Source: JANPCX01 sp031431125 (GTDB lineage: Bacteria > Pseudomonadota > Gammaproteobacteria > Burkholderiales > Burkholderiaceae_C). Taken from it: a stretch of 29,961 nucleotides of DNA. The stretch is taken from contig JANPCX010000066.1 in assembly GCA_031431125.1 (NCBI GenBank), positions 1 through 29,961 of the forward strand. The letters are read 5' to 3'. The notes beneath the pieces were generated by a model that saw only the letters and a program-made list of their open reading frames with translations, made no database searches and was not told the DNA's origin. Position 1 is the stretch's first letter; every line of letters begins with the position of its first letter. Of this stretch, positions 14,598 to 25,264 are shown piece after piece. Made by a program: the position numbers and the translations under genes.

Positions 14598-15563
14598 ATG
14601 ATCCGTTTGGTTTACTCGGCGCCAGAACCTCCCGCCGCACTGCAGGGGCTGCGCATTCTTGAGAGGGGTTGGTTGTCGGCCAACAACGTCGTATTGCACG
14701 GCGAACAAGACCATCCCGGCGCGGCCCTCATTGACACCGGCCATGCCGCCCATGCTGATCAAACCGTGGACTTGGTCAAACACAGCCTGCAAGGCGAGGC
14801 GCTGCGCTGCGTCATCAACACCCATTTGCATTCCGACCACTGCGGTGGAAATGCGCGTATGCAGCGCGCTTTCAGCGTGCCGGTGTTCATTCCACCGGGC
14901 GGCTTTGAAGCGGTTCGACGCTGGGATGCAGCAGCGCTGAGTTACCGCGCCACCGGTCAATACTGCGAACGTTTTGAGGTGCATGGCAGCGTGCGGCCGG
15001 GGGAGCATTTTTTTTGGGGCAAACGGCGCTGGGACATTCTGTCCGCACCGGGGCACGACCCCGACGCCATCATGTTGTTTGACGCCGATAGCGGGGTGCT
15101 GATTTCAGGTGATGCGCTGTGGGAGAACGGATTTGGCGTGGTGTTCCCTGAATTGGACGGCGACCATGCCTTTGACGATGTGGCCTTTGTCTTGCAGCTG
15201 ATTGAAACGTTGGACGTTCAGTGGGTCATTCCCGGCCACGGCGCCCCCTTCGCAGATGTGACAGCCGCCTTGGCGCGCGCCAAGAGCCGCTTGGCCCGGT
15301 TCCGCGCATCACCCGCAGAACATGCCGTGCATGCCGCCAAAGTGCTGCTCAAGTTTCATTTGCTCGAAATACAAAGCCAGTCGTTGCCGGCCCTGCACTT
15401 GTGGGTGGGCGACACCCCTGTGATGCGAAGCATTTGGGAGTCCTCGGGACGACCCTTTGCAAGCATTCACCTCTGGTGCGATTTCCTCGTGGAAACCCTG
15501 GTTGAACGACAAGTTCTGCTGCACCGTGATGGCGTGGTGAGCAACCCGACCGTGACAGCCTGA
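14598..15563 (+). CDS. MBL-fold metallo-hydrolase
   Basis: A 321-residue metallo-beta-lactamase-fold hydrolase with a full dinuclear metal site: H76, H78, D80 and H81 in THLHSDHCGGN, H153 in PGHDPDAIM, D172 in SGDALWENGF, and H214 in IPGHGAPF. No signal peptide is present, so it should be cytoplasmic. The C-terminal part after about 235 is helical and probably shapes substrate choice. The pattern is general to glyoxalase II, lactonase and related enzymes; the substrate cannot be named. It starts right after the pckG terminator and has its own promoter region of only about 40 bases. The ATG at 14598 gives a compact N-terminus. Confidence 0.83.
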   Translation: MIRLVYSAPEPPAALQGLRILERGWLSANNVVLHGEQDHPGAALIDTGHAAHADQTVDLVKHSLQGEALRCVINTHLHSDHCGGNARMQRAFSVPVFIPPGGFEAVRRWDAAALSYRATGQYCERFEVHGSVRPGEHFFWGKRRWDILSAPGHDPDAIMLFDADSGVLISGDALWENGFGVVFPELDGDHAFDDVAFVLQLIETLDVQWVIPGHGAPFADVTAALARAKSRLARFRASPAEHAVHAAKVLLKFHLLEIQSQSLPALHLWVGDTPVMRSIWESSGRPFASIHLWCDFLVETLVERQVLLHRDGVVSNPTVTA

Positions 15564-15820
15564 GCGCATCCACGTGAATTTGTGAGCAACTGTGAACCAA
15601 AGCCATTGTCGGCATTGAGTTTGCATCAGAGACACTGTTTCGCACTCCCGAACCAAGTTTCCGACGTTTTCTGGCGTTCAACACTGCCTTACGTGTTTCG
15701 ATCTCTTACAAGATTGACGTTGCCTGGCAGCGGTATCGGGTCAAATCCGGAGCCAGGCCCACTGTGGGACCGGGTGAGCGTCAAATTCTGTGCTGGTCTC
15801 AGTCAATGAAGGTAGTCAAT

Positions 15821-17827
15821 ATGCGTGTCAATGCTCCTTGGATCCATGGCCTGTTCGTGGCAGTCGCTGCAGTAGGCTGTGGCGGCGGTGATACCGGGTC
15901 TGGAGGTGCAGGTGTTGCTTTGAGCCCAGCACCTGCCCCAGCGGAAAGTGTCGCGGTGACTTCCTCTCCTGCCCCCGCACCCGTGAGTGTGGTGACGCCC
16001 GCGCCCACGCCGGCACCGATGACGCCCGTGGTGGTGACAATGACGCCGGCCCCCGCGCCGAGCGCCACACCAGCCCCGGCACCAGGCGCAAGCCCTGCGC
16101 CTGCACCTTCAGCGACACCGCCGCCTCCGCCTGCACCAAGCCCGACTCCTACACCCCCGCCTCCGCCGGCACCAAGCCCGACTCCGACACCCCCGCCCCC
16201 GCCGGCACCACCCCCACCCGCACCGCCACCCGCACCGGCTGTGTCTCAGCGCAACGCCGTGCGATTGGCCGAGCAGGCCACCTTTGGCGCGACCGAGGCT
16301 TTGCTGGTGGACATGAAGTCCAAAGGGGTGGAGGCTTGGGTCGCTGAACAAATGACCCTGAACACCTCGGCTTACACCACAGGCGGCGGCGATGGCGTCC
16401 ACAAGGTCACAAGCAAAACCCAGGGCTTTTGCGACATGCCTGCCAACGCGGGTCCGCAGTGTTGGCGTGACAACTTCTCTTCTCAGCCCTTGCTATGGAA
16501 TTTCTACGGCAATGCCATGAACCAGCCCGACCAATTGCGTCAGCGGGTGGCGTTTGCCTTGCAGCAAATCGTGGTGATCAGCAATCTGGAAGTAGAAGGC
16601 ACCTATGGGATGCGCTACTACTACAACACCTTGCTGCAAAACGCTTTTGGCAACTACCGGCAAATCCTGAAAAAGGTGTCTTTGTCCCCTGTGATGGGCG
16701 ACTACTTGAACAACGCCAACAACAACAAGTCTGCTCCCAACGAAAACTTTGGACGCGAGTTGCTGCAGCTGTTTGCCATCGGCACCTGCGAGCTGAATTT
16801 GGACGGCAGTTTGAAGGGTGGTGCCTGTGCCCCCACCTATGACAACGACGTCGTGCGGGAATACGCCTATGCGCTGACAGGCTGGACCTACCCCGCTGGC
16901 GGCACCTCGGGTTGGGGCTGCTATCCAACCGGGGCCAATTGCCGCTATTACGGTGGCGACATGGTGCCTGTGGACCAGTACCATGACAGTGCCTCGCGCA
17001 AGTTGTTGTCTGGCGTCACCTTGGCGGCAGGACACAAAACCGATGCCGCGCTGGAGCGTGTGCTGGACAGCCTGATGGCGCATCCCAACATCGCGCCTTT
17101 CATCAGTAAACAACTGATCCAGCATTTGGTGATGAGCAACCCGTCGCCAGCCTATGTCACCCGCGTCGCCACAGCGTTCAACGCTGGCAAGTTTGGCAAC
17201 TTCGGGACTGGACAAAAAGGCGACATGGCGGCTACGGTGGCGGCCATCTTGCTCGATGCGGACGCCCGCGGCACCACAGCCACCGCCACCGGCGGTCGCC
17301 TGCGCGAGCCGGTACAAATGTTCACTGGCGTCTTGCGCGCGCTCAAAGGCCGAACGGACGGCGACGCACTGGGCTACTGGTGGGGTACTGATCTCAAACA
17401 AATGGTCTTCAGGCCCCCCTCGGTGTTCAATTTTTTCCCACCTGATTACCCGGTGGCCAACACCGGCAACTTGGTGGGGCCGCAGTTCGGCATTCACAGC
17501 GTGAACTCAGGGCTACAGCGGTTGAACTTCCTCACCTACATCCTGGACTGGAACGGTTCCAACGCCGATGCCAGTGTGCCCAACGCGGTGGGCACCAGGG
17601 TGGACTTGACGTCCTTCTTGGCCGACGCGCCCGACGCTGCCAAACTCGTGGACCGCATTTCACTCCTGGTGCTTGGTGTCCCGCTGCCGGATGCGTCACG
17701 CACCAAGACCATTGAAGCGGTGTCCTGGTGGACGTCCTCCAGAGATTCCACCAATTGGCAACTCAACCGAGTCAAGGCGGCGGCCTACTTGGTGTTTGCT
17801 TCTCCCCAGTACCAAGTTTTGCGTTGA
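15821..17827 (+). CDS. DUF1800 family lipoprotein with proline-rich stalk
   Basis: A 668-residue predicted lipoprotein. The signal peptide ends AAVGC with Cys20 and a glycine-rich GGGDTGSGG start of the mature chain. Residues about 28-145 are a Pro/Ala/Thr/Ser stalk that should hold the domain away from the membrane. The DUF1800 domain follows from AVRLAEQATFG to the end, with family motifs NENFGRELLQLFAIG, REYAYALTGWTYP, KLLSGVTL, HPNIAPFISKQLIQHLV and REPVQMFTGVLRAL, then PPSVFNFFPPDYP. DUF1800 proteins are exported, of unknown function, and nearly always paired with a DUF1501 gene, as here 7 bases downstream. The ATG at 15821 with GAAGG upstream is preferred over the ATG at 15806. Confidence 0.87.
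   Translation: MRVNAPWIHGLFVAVAAVGCGGGDTGSGGAGVALSPAPAPAESVAVTSSPAPAPVSVVTPAPTPAPMTPVVVTMTPAPAPSATPAPAPGASPAPAPSATPPPPPAPSPTPTPPPPPAPSPTPTPPPPPAPPPPAPPPAPAVSQRNAVRLAEQATFGATEALLVDMKSKGVEAWVAEQMTLNTSAYTTGGGDGVHKVTSKTQGFCDMPANAGPQCWRDNFSSQPLLWNFYGNAMNQPDQLRQRVAFALQQIVVISNLEVEGTYGMRYYYNTLLQNAFGNYRQILKKVSLSPVMGDYLNNANNNKSAPNENFGRELLQLFAIGTCELNLDGSLKGGACAPTYDNDVVREYAYALTGWTYPAGGTSGWGCYPTGANCRYYGGDMVPVDQYHDSASRKLLSGVTLAAGHKTDAALERVLDSLMAHPNIAPFISKQLIQHLVMSNPSPAYVTRVATAFNAGKFGNFGTGQKGDMAATVAAILLDADARGTTATATGGRLREPVQMFTGVLRALKGRTDGDALGYWWGTDLKQMVFRPPSVFNFFPPDYPVANTGNLVGPQFGIHSVNSGLQRLNFLTYILDWNGSNADASVPNAVGTRVDLTSFLADAPDAAKLVDRISLLVLGVPLPDASRTKTIEAVSWWTSSRDSTNWQLNRVKAAAYLVFASPQYQVLR
16118..16207 (+). 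repeat. 36-bp tandem repeat encoding the proline-rich stalk
   Basis: Two near-identical 36-base units (16118-16153 and 16154-16189), each encoding PPPPPAPSPTPT, are followed by a partial third. They lie in frame in the DUF1800 gene. Copy number may vary between strains. Confidence 0.75.
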
Positions 17828-17834
17828 GGTTGCC

Positions 17835-19274
17835 ATGTCCCATTCACACCATCACGACCACCCCTCACGCCGCTCCTTTTTGCGCCACGCCTCCACTTTG
17901 GCAGGTGCATTGGGTTTGGGCAGTACAGGGAATTTGCTGTTGACCTCAGGCGCTGCGGCCCAAAGTGACTACCGCGCCTTGGTTTGTATTTTTCTGTACG
18001 GCGGCAACGATGGCATGAACACCATCGTGCCTGCAGAAGTGGCCACGCATGCCCAGTACAACGCTGTGCGCGCGGGTTTGGCCATACCGCGCAACGAGTT
18101 GGTGGCCATGGACGGCAAGCTGGGCTTGCACCCCGCGTTGTCGGCCCTGTCCACAGCCTGGGGCGCTGGGCATTTGGCACCTGTGGTCAATGTTGGGCCG
18201 CTCTATCAGCCCCTCACCAAAGCACAGTACCAAGCGGCACCCTCAAACTCACCGCTGCGGCCTGACGGCTTGTTTTCCCATTCCGACCAGCAAATTTTGT
18301 GGGAAACCGGCACCAGCGATTCGCTCGAACGTACGGGCTGGGGTGGGCGTGCTTCGCAGCAAATTGGCACCACCAACCCGGTCATTTCTGTGGGTGGTAC
18401 CGCTCGTTTTGGAACCACGGCACTGACCGCGCCTTTGGTATTGCCGGGCCCAGGCGCTACCTTCGGTGCTAACGGTTTGCAAGGCAACGACTTGAACCAA
18501 GCCTCCAACGCGGCACGCAAAGCCGCCATTGACGCCATGTACAACCCGGCCCAAGAAACCGTGTTGGCCGAGGCCTATGCCAAGATCCACCGCGATGCGT
18601 TTTCTGCCTCCACCCGCTTGGGGCCGATTGTGAAAATGCAGCCGGGTGATACTGGTACATCGGCCGCCATCAACGCAGGTTTTGCCCCTTTGATTGCCAA
18701 CGGCAAAGTCAATACCGGCATCGGCCAGCAGCTCTATCAAATCGCCAAGTTGATCGAAGCACGGGCCACGGTGCAAGGCAATCGTCAAATTTTCTTTGCC
18801 CAAATTGGCGGCTTTGACACCCATGCCGACCAAGTCATCACCGGCACACCGAGCCTAGGCGCCCATGCGCGTTTGCTCAAGCAAGTGGGCGACGCCATGG
18901 CTGCGTTTTACGCGGCCATGAACCAACTGGGTTTAGGCAACTCGGTGACAGCGTTCACCCAAAGCGACTTTGGCCGCACCTTCAAGCCCAACAGCAGCAC
19001 CGGCACCGACCACGCTTGGGGCAACCACCACCTGGTGATGGGCGGGGCGGTCAAGGGCGGTAAGAGTTATGGCACCTACCCCGATCTGGTGCAAGGCGGC
19101 GCCAACGATGTGAGCAACTCCGCCACCTCGGAGGGGCGCTGGATCCCAACCACCGCGGTGGATCAATACGCCGCCACGCTCTTGCGTTGGTGGGGCGTGC
19201 CCGATGGCCAGCTCAACGCCGTGCTGCCCAACCTTGCCAATTTTGGTGCGGCCCGTAATGTGGGGTTTGTCTAG
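17835..19274 (+). CDS. DUF1501 domain protein, Tat-exported
   Basis: A 479-residue exported protein of the DUF1501 family, related to the sulfatase/alkaline phosphatase fold. It starts MSHSHHHDHPSRRSFLRHAS: a histidine-rich tip and a twin-arginine signal, with cleavage likely near GAAAQS. Family motifs are VCIFLYGGNDGMNTIVP, LHPALSAL, FSHSDQQILWETG, FFAQIGGFDTHADQV, VTAFTQSDFGRTFKPNSSTG, DHAWGNHHLVMGG, and the C-terminal AATLLRWWGVPDGQL. D and H residues in the last three blocks would be metal ligands by analogy with the fold. It is co-transcribed with the DUF1800 gene 7 bases upstream. Function is unknown; the pair is often seen in bacteria degrading complex substrates. Confidence 0.88.
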   Translation: MSHSHHHDHPSRRSFLRHASTLAGALGLGSTGNLLLTSGAAAQSDYRALVCIFLYGGNDGMNTIVPAEVATHAQYNAVRAGLAIPRNELVAMDGKLGLHPALSALSTAWGAGHLAPVVNVGPLYQPLTKAQYQAAPSNSPLRPDGLFSHSDQQILWETGTSDSLERTGWGGRASQQIGTTNPVISVGGTARFGTTALTAPLVLPGPGATFGANGLQGNDLNQASNAARKAAIDAMYNPAQETVLAEAYAKIHRDAFSASTRLGPIVKMQPGDTGTSAAINAGFAPLIANGKVNTGIGQQLYQIAKLIEARATVQGNRQIFFAQIGGFDTHADQVITGTPSLGAHARLLKQVGDAMAAFYAAMNQLGLGNSVTAFTQSDFGRTFKPNSSTGTDHAWGNHHLVMGGAVKGGKSYGTYPDLVQGGANDVSNSATSEGRWIPTTAVDQYAATLLRWWGVPDGQLNAVLPNLANFGAARNVGFV

Positions 19275-19353
19275 CCGCATCAAACTGCGCCAACATTTGT
19301 TCCGCTTCACCGACAAAAGCAGCGCGTGCCGGTGCTTCAAGGTCCTCACTCAT
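19213..19353 (-). pseudogene. possible truncated gene after the GGDEF-EAL gene
   Basis: An ATG at 19353 overlaps the stop of the GGDEF-EAL gene as ATGA and opens 46 codons. The first 28 residues (MSEDLEAPARAAFVGEAEQM then LAQFDAAR) are acidic, helical and look like a genuine protein start. After that the frame enters the DUF1501 C-terminus on the opposite strand, turns unnatural and stops. This looks like a downstream operon gene cut off when the DUF1800-DUF1501 pair arrived. It could also be a short real peptide or chance. Confidence 0.4.
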
Positions 19354-22300
19354 CCCATGCGCTCGAAAAGTGCCGCGTGGGTATTGAGCAATTCGTTGAT
19401 GGGCGCAGGGTGGTGCAGCAAAAAGCCCTGTGCATAGTCGGCGCCCATGTCACGCAGGCGCTGCAGCACCTCGGGGTTGTCGACAAACTCAGCCACGGTT
19501 TTCATCTTCACGATCTTGGCCACATCAATGAAACAACGCACCGCGGCTTCATCCAGCGGGTCGGTCAAAAGGTCGCGTACAAACTGGCCGTCAATCTTCA
19601 GGTAGTCCACCGGCATGGACTTCAGGTAGCCGAAAGACGACGCCCCGGCGCCAAAGTCGTCCAGCGCGGTTTTCACGCCGAGTGCGCGCAGCTTGTCAAT
19701 GAATCGCTGCGCATCGGCGAGATGGGTCACCGCAGCGGTTTCGGTGATTTCCAGGCACAGGCGGGAACAAATGTCGGGGCCGGCCTCGCTCAACACCTGC
19801 AGAGCCCATTGGTGGAAGCTGCGGTCACCCACCGATTGGCCTGACAAATTCACGCTCAGGTTTTCAATCATCTCCAGGCTCGGAATGCTGCACAGCCAGG
19901 CCACGCTGTGGCGCAGTACCCAGCGGTCGATGCGCGAGGCCAAATGAAAACGTTCCGCCGCCGGCAGGAAGGAGCCCGGCGGGATCAAGCCCCCATCGCT
20001 GCCGCGCATGCGCAGCAAGACTTCGGCGTGCAAACCTTCCGTGCGGTCGCCCAAGGCGTCAATGCGCTGCGCGTACAGCTCAAACAGGTTGTCGTCCAGC
20101 GCCTGTTCGATGCGGGTGGTCCATTGCACCTGGCAGTCGCGTGCCAGGCGAGCCTCGTCGGAGTCATACCAAGCATGAACCCGGTTTCGGCCCGCTTCTT
20201 TCGCTGCATAACAAGAGGTGTCGGCGGCCTGCATGGCGGCAGCGGCGGTGGTGAAGTTCGGGGTCAGTGGTACCAAGCCGATGCTGGCCCCAACGCGGAA
20301 GCGGTGTTCGCCATGCAAGTATCGGAAGTCGTCCATGCGGTCGCATACCTGTTGTGCCACGCGCTGTGCTTGGTCGGGTTGGCAGTGCTCCAAGATGACG
20401 GCGAATTCGTCGCCGCCGAGGCGGGCCACGGTGTCGCGGTGGCGCACTGCTTCTTGCAGCAGCTTGGACATTTGTTTCAACAACTCGTCGCCAGCCGCAT
20501 GGCCACAGGTGTCGTTGACAATTTTGAATTGATCCAGGTCGATGAAGAGCAGGGCGTGCTCACCGCGGTTGCCCCCCGTTTTGTCCAGCAAACGCTGCAA
20601 ACGGCTTTCAAACTCGCGGCGGTTGACCAACTCGGTCAAAGCGTCGTGCGTGGCGCGGTAGATCATCTCGCCCGACAGGCGGCGCTGTTCGGTCACGTCT
20701 CGGAACACCAGCACCACGCCCAAGACCTGGCCTTGCGCGTTGCGAATGGGGGCGGCCGAGTCTTCAATGCCGTACTCGCGGCCTGAACGAGAAATGAGCA
20801 AGGTTTGGTTGCCCAAGCCCAGCACCTTGCCTTCGCTCAGGCAAATGGTGACCGGGTTGATGGCCGGTTCGCGGCTGTCTTCACTGACGATGTGGAAGAC
20901 TGCTTCCAGCGGCTGCCCCACGGCGGCGTCGACGGCCCAGCCTGTCATTTGTGTCGCCACGGGATTGAGCCAGGTGATGCCGCCCAGAGCGTCGGTTGTG
21001 ATCACTGCATCGCCGATCGAGCGCAAAGTGACCTCGAGCAACTCGCGCTGTTCGGCCAACGCGGCCGCCAGGGTTCGTGGTTCGGTGATGTCCCAGTTGA
21101 CGCCCACCATGCTGACGGCTTGGCCTAGTGCGTCGCGGTGCACACGGCCTGAGCCGCGCAAGTGGCGCAGCGAGCCGTCAGGCCAATAAATGCGGAACTC
21201 GGTGTTGAAGGCCTCGCCGGTGTCAATGCTGCGCTGCAAAGCCAGCTCGGTGGCGGCCACGTCTTCGCGGTGCAGAGCACGCGACCACACTTCATAAGTG
21301 GCTGTGTTTTCTGGGCGTGCCAAGCCATAAAGCTGGAACATTTTGTCGTCCCAGCTCAACTTACCGCTGCCGATGTGCCACTGCCACACGCCTATGCCGC
21401 CGCTTTCGGTGGCCAGGGCAATGCGCTCCTTGGCTTCTTGCAGCGCCAAACGTTCGTTCACCCGCTGGGTCACGTCTTGAAAAGCCCCGACCAAACGGAC
21501 GGCTTGACCGTCCACCCGCTCCGCCGAGCCGATGGCACGGACCCAAATTTTTCGGCCATCGGCGCGGATGAGGGGCAACTCGAAGTCCCAGTCTTCCGAC
21601 GCTTCGATGGCACGTTGGACGGCTTGTTCCACCACAATCCGCGCTTCGGGGGCGTAGAAGCTGATGGCCTCTTCCAGTGTGGGTTGGTGGTCGGGATCGA
21701 CACCGTGAATTTGGCAAGTCGCTGGTGACCAATATACCTTGCCCAAGAGCAAGTCCACCTCCCAGCCACCGACACCGGCCATCCAGCCGCTGCGCTCCAG
21801 AAAGTCTTGGCTTTTGCGCAGCGCCTCTTCCTGGCGCTTTCGCACCGTGATGTCTTGGCGTGTGCCAAACACGGTTTGGGGGCGCATGCCCGGCCCCCAA
21901 GCCATGACTTTGCCAACGTCCAGCACCCATATCCAGTGTCCGTCGCGGTGGCGCATGCGAACTTCGGTCTCGAACTTTTCGCTGTGGCCTTCCACATGCC
22001 ACTTCAGCAGGCGGGGTATTTGTTTCCAGTCCTCCGGGTGGGTGTGGGCGGCCCAGGTGTCGGTGCAGGGGGTGCCCAGTTCGTCCGGGCGGTAGCCGAG
22101 CATCTGGGCCCAGCGCTGGTTCAAGCGCAAAAGGCCGGTATCGACGTCCCACTCCCAAGTGGCCAGTTGGGTGCCGTCCAGTATGTTCTCCAGGCGCTGC
22201 CGCTCCAGCGCCAGTGCTTGTTCCGAACGATTGCGTGCGGTGATGTCCTCCAGCACCGCCAAACCTTGCACCATCTGGCCATCGGGATCGCGGTCTTGAA

Positions 22301-23495
22301 TGGCCGACAGCAGCACGTCAACCACCTCGCCCGACTTGGTGAGCATCTGCACTTCAAAGTTGTCGTAATGACCCTTCTTGAGAAAAGCAGGCAGCGCCTC
22401 GTCCAGTGCGCGCTGGCGTGAGGCGGGAGTGAGAAAGTCGGTGGACGGGCGGCCAATCACTTCATCGCGCGAGTAACCCAGTTTGGCCAGCCACTGGTCG
22501 CTCACCGTCACCAAACGGCCTTGCTCATTGATGGAATGCATCATGGCTGGCGTGGCTTCGTACAGACGCCGCAACCGTTCTTTGCTGTCGGCCAGCTTGA
22601 GCAAGGCCGCGTGGCGCATGGTGACGTCGTCTACCGAGCCGATGTAGGCCTCGACCGCCCCGTCGGACCCGCACATGGCCCGGGCCGTGGAGCGCACCTG
22701 CCTGACCTTGCCCGAGGGGTGCAAGATGCGGAACTCCATGTTGAAGTCCATGTTCTTTTCAGTGGCGCGCTGCCACTGTTCATGGACGGCGGCCTGGTCT
22801 TCGGGATGCAGGGTTTTGCTCCAACCCGTGCCCAGGCTTTCTTGCAGACTCAGGCCATAAATTTCTTGCCAACGCGGGTTGGTATAGGTGCAGTGGCCCA
22901 TCGCATCGGCGTGGTAAACGCCCAAAGGCGAGCCATCGCTGAGTGCACGAAAACGCGCTTCACTGGCCACCACAGCCTGGGCGCTTTCGGCCTGCAGCCG
23001 CACGGCCCGCCTGCCCTCCAGCGCTTGGGCTGCGGCCAAAGCCAGGCAGCGCAGCACCTCACGCTGCATGTCGTTGAGCTGGCGGGCTTGGCGGTCAATC
23101 ACGCACAGGGTACCCACATGGTGCCCATCACTCAAGACGACGGGCGCACCCGCGTAAAAACGAATGTCGGGGCTGCCACTGACCAAAGGGTTGTCGGCAA
23201 AACGCGGATCCAGCAGGGCGTCGGGCACTTCAAATAGAGCATCACCCAGAATCGCGTGGGCACAAAAGGCCACATCACGCGGTGTTTCCAGCGCACCGGG
23301 CAGGCCTACATTGGCTTTGAACCACTGCCTCTCGACGTCAATCAGGCTGATCAGGGAGATGGGCACCCCGCACACCAAAGAGGCAGTGCGCACCAAGGCG
23401 TCGAACTCGGCCTCTGGGCCGGAATCGAGCACGCCGAGCGCTCGCAGCGCCGCCAGGCGCTGGGACTCGTTGTCGGGCAGGGGAGCACTTTGCAT
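19350..23495 (-). CDS. GAF/multi-PAS diguanylate cyclase-phosphodiesterase
   Basis: A 1381-residue soluble signalling protein that should make and degrade c-di-GMP. Order: GAF about 20-165; six PAS/PAC units at about 177-297, 305-420, 430-555, 560-680, 685-805 and 815-938; GGDEF about 945-1110; EAL about 1120-1370. The cyclase motif is intact (RLGGDEF, GGDEF at 1027-1031) and an inhibitory I-site RHRD sits at 1018-1021, exactly five residues upstream. In the EAL domain the signature reads EVL (1158-1160), and the metal and catalytic positions appear kept: NLSG, EITET, LDDFGAGASSFGYLK, KIDGQFV, VAEFVDN and QGFLL. No membrane segment or signal peptide is present, so the input is cytosolic, possibly redox, light or ligand sensed by PAS/GAF. 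A -10-like CATAAT lies upstream at 23540-23545. Confidence 0.92.
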   Translation of the reverse strand: MQSAPLPDNESQRLAALRALGVLDSGPEAEFDALVRTASLVCGVPISLISLIDVERQWFKANVGLPGALETPRDVAFCAHAILGDALFEVPDALLDPRFADNPLVSGSPDIRFYAGAPVVLSDGHHVGTLCVIDRQARQLNDMQREVLRCLALAAAQALEGRRAVRLQAESAQAVVASEARFRALSDGSPLGVYHADAMGHCTYTNPRWQEIYGLSLQESLGTGWSKTLHPEDQAAVHEQWQRATEKNMDFNMEFRILHPSGKVRQVRSTARAMCGSDGAVEAYIGSVDDVTMRHAALLKLADSKERLRRLYEATPAMMHSINEQGRLVTVSDQWLAKLGYSRDEVIGRPSTDFLTPASRQRALDEALPAFLKKGHYDNFEVQMLTKSGEVVDVLLSAIQDRDPDGQMVQGLAVLEDITARNRSEQALALERQRLENILDGTQLATWEWDVDTGLLRLNQRWAQMLGYRPDELGTPCTDTWAAHTHPEDWKQIPRLLKWHVEGHSEKFETEVRMRHRDGHWIWVLDVGKVMAWGPGMRPQTVFGTRQDITVRKRQEEALRKSQDFLERSGWMAGVGGWEVDLLLGKVYWSPATCQIHGVDPDHQPTLEEAISFYAPEARIVVEQAVQRAIEASEDWDFELPLIRADGRKIWVRAIGSAERVDGQAVRLVGAFQDVTQRVNERLALQEAKERIALATESGGIGVWQWHIGSGKLSWDDKMFQLYGLARPENTATYEVWSRALHREDVAATELALQRSIDTGEAFNTEFRIYWPDGSLRHLRGSGRVHRDALGQAVSMVGVNWDITEPRTLAAALAEQRELLEVTLRSIGDAVITTDALGGITWLNPVATQMTGWAVDAAVGQPLEAVFHIVSEDSREPAINPVTICLSEGKVLGLGNQTLLISRSGREYGIEDSAAPIRNAQGQVLGVVLVFRDVTEQRRLSGEMIYRATHDALTELVNRREFESRLQRLLDKTGGNRGEHALLFIDLDQFKIVNDTCGHAAGDELLKQMSKLLQEAVRHRDTVARLGGDEFAVILEHCQPDQAQRVAQQVCDRMDDFRYLHGEHRFRVGASIGLVPLTPNFTTAAAAMQAADTSCYAAKEAGRNRVHAWYDSDEARLARDCQVQWTTRIEQALDDNLFELYAQRIDALGDRTEGLHAEVLLRMRGSDGGLIPPGSFLPAAERFHLASRIDRWVLRHSVAWLCSIPSLEMIENLSVNLSGQSVGDRSFHQWALQVLSEAGPDICSRLCLEITETAAVTHLADAQRFIDKLRALGVKTALDDFGAGASSFGYLKSMPVDYLKIDGQFVRDLLTDPLDEAAVRCFIDVAKIVKMKTVAEFVDNPEVLQRLRDMGADYAQGFLLHHPAPINELLNTHAALFERMG

Positions 23496-23641
23496 GGACG
23501 CAAATTCCGTTCGCAGTCGAAGTCGACGCTAATCTGTGGATTATGTGAGCGGCTGCTTAGCTATTTATCGATAGAACAATGGGTGAAACCTGTGTTTTAT
23601 CTGAACCTGGCAGGGCTTGCAGCGCAGGCGGTTTTGTTGCT

Positions 23642-25153
<1,512 letters not shown>

Positions 25154-25228
25154 GGCGGGCATCCGGGCAAAAACACCGCGCCATTGTTGAGCCTGCAACG
25201 GGTTTTCTGATTGGGGGCATCCCGGGGA

Positions 25229-25242
25229 GGCGCTGCAGCGCC
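25229..25242. promoter_or_regulatory. 14-bp palindrome in the glpK-glpD divergent region
   Basis: GGCGCTGCAGCGCC is a perfect palindrome in the 111-base divergent spacer, 22 bases before the glpD start. It could be an operator or a 5' hairpin covering the glpD leader. It is GC-rich and does not resemble a known GlpR site. Confidence 0.3.
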
Positions 25243-25264
25243 GTTGCGGCGAGAATCAGCGCCC

